DNA from: UBA1351 sp964627665
GTDB taxonomy: Bacteria; Bacillota; Clostridia; Lachnospirales; Vallitaleaceae
Direction of reading: 5' to 3'
Length of the DNA: 62,108 bases
NCBI GenBank assembly: GCA_964627665.1
Contig: CAZVKG010000013.1
Location: 1-62,108, forward strand
In this document: in pieces, positions 61,553 through 62,108 of the stretch
Layout: each line of letters opens with the position of its first letter
Position numbering within the stretch: the first letter of the stretch is position 1
Made by a program: the position numbers and the translations under genes
Notes under the pieces: model-generated
Told to the model about the DNA's origin: nothing
Seen by the model: only the letters and a program-made list of their open reading frames with translations
Databases searched by the model: none

Positions 61553-62108
61553 ATGATTTCACGAGAAAAAACACGAACAATAACCATCGGTGATGTAACA
61601 ATTGGTGGAGGCCATCCGATAGCCATTCAAAGCATGACCAACACAAAAACAGAAAATGTTGACGAAACCGTTGCGCAGATTTTACAATTTGAAGAGGCGG
61701 GATGTGATATCGTTCGCATAGCGATTCCATCAATGGAAGCAGCTAAAGCAGTATCATCAATTAAATCACACATACATATTCCCCTTGTTGCAGATATTCA
61801 TTTTGATTATCGATTAGCCCTTGAATGTGTTAAGCAAGGTATCGACAAAATACGAATTAATCCGGGAAACATCGGTAGTAAAGAACGGGTAAAAAAAGTT
61901 GTTGATGCATGCAAAGCAAACAAGATACCCATTCGTATCGGTGTGAATGGAGGATCGCTTGAGAAACACATTTTAGAAAAATATGGACATCCAACAGCCG
62001 AAGCTCTTGTCGAAAGTGCCTTATTTCATGTGCGTATCTTAGAAGAATTGGACTTTTATGATATTGCAATATCGATAAAATCCTCAGATGTATTAAAAAC
62101 AGTTGAGG
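61553..62108 (+). CDS. ispG: 4-hydroxy-3-methylbut-2-en-1-yl diphosphate synthase (IspG), 3'-truncated by window edge
   Basis: Iron-sulfur enzyme of the MEP pathway (GcpE). The frame opens at ATG 61553 after AGGAGG and runs to the right edge, giving about 185 codons. Translated by eye it starts MISREKTRTITIGDVTIGGG, then HPIAIQSMTNTKTENVDET, IVRIAIPSMEAAKA, PLVADIHFDYRLALE and IRINPGNIGSKERV, all IspG hallmarks. The C-terminal 4Fe-4S cysteines lie beyond the window. It follows rseP by 24 bases in the dxr-rseP-ispG order usual in Firmicutes. Confidence 0.95.
   Translation, partial: MISREKTRTITIGDVTIGGGHPIAIQSMTNTKTENVDETVAQILQFEEAGCDIVRIAIPSMEAAKAVSSIKSHIHIPLVADIHFDYRLALECVKQGIDKIRINPGNIGSKERVKKVVDACKANKIPIRIGVNGGSLEKHILEKYGHPTAEALVESALFHVRILEELDFYDIAISIKSSDVLKTVE

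Noticed and set aside
1..62108. Mobile elements, prophage, integrons or transferred islands
   Set aside because: No transposase, integrase, terminal repeats or change in base composition was seen; gene content is core chromosomal throughout.

Overview
The window is a compact, low-GC Gram-positive (Firmicutes, class Clostridia) chromosome segment. About 60 genes all lie on the + strand, mostly 0-30 bases apart, with strong AGGAGG-type ribosome binding sites. Low GC, CodY, MraZ, NrdR, a meso-diaminopimelate-type MurE, FliY instead of FliN, and the order topA-codY-flg/fli/che-sigD-rpsB-tsf-pyrH-frr-uppS-cdsA-dxr-rseP-ispG all fit Clostridia. A lineage near Lachnospirales/Vallitaleaceae is plausible, but that is inference. 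I see no mobile element, CRISPR array, tRNA, rRNA or prophage, and no gap over 300 bases without a gene.

Layout. (1) 1-659: 3' part of lgt, closed by a terminator. (2) 822-8976: division and cell-wall (dcw) operon mraZ-rsmH-ftsL-PBP-murE-mraY-ftsW-ftsQ behind a promoter with a four-copy MraZ operator; murF, murD and murG are not in the cluster. (3) 9017-10812: ftsZ with its own promoter and a TTG start, then nrdR and a terminator. (4) 10849-13635: Rrf2-family regulator, sulfhydrylase and cysK, behind a promoter flanked by a 10-base inverted repeat. (5) 13661-20885: comM, then a divergent alanine racemase overlapping a FemX-type peptidoglycan branching enzyme, then dprA and topA. (6) 20904-21775: codY.

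(7) 21814-51542: one very long flagellar and chemotaxis operon. It runs flgC-fliE-fliF-fliG-fliH-fliI-fliJ-motE-fliK-flgD-(TIGR02530-type gene)-flgE-swrD-motA-motB-fliL-fliM-fliY-cheY-fliO-fliP-fliQ-fliR-flhB-flhA-flhF-flhG-(PilZ gene)-cheB-cheA-cheW-cheC-cheD-(small membrane gene)-sigD. The order matches the Bacillus subtilis fla/che operon closely, with motAB and a PilZ gene inserted, and with flgB and the codV-hslVU block missing from their usual places. (8) 51523-54327: a FapA/DUF342 protein and three small genes, one of them a SwrB-like DUF6115 protein. (9) 54334-62108: rpsB with a structured leader, tsf, pyrH, frr, uppS, cdsA, dxr, rseP and the 5' part of ispG.

The segment joins septum formation, peptidoglycan precursor synthesis, sulfur assimilation, DNA uptake and topology, nutrient sensing (CodY), motility with c-di-GMP input, and translation plus isoprenoid/lipid carrier supply. 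No complete novel system was found. The points most worth a second look are the alanine racemase-like protein with altered active-site motifs coupled to FemX, the Rrf2 promoter architecture, the rpsB leader, the absence of flgB, and the small uncharacterised proteins after sigD.
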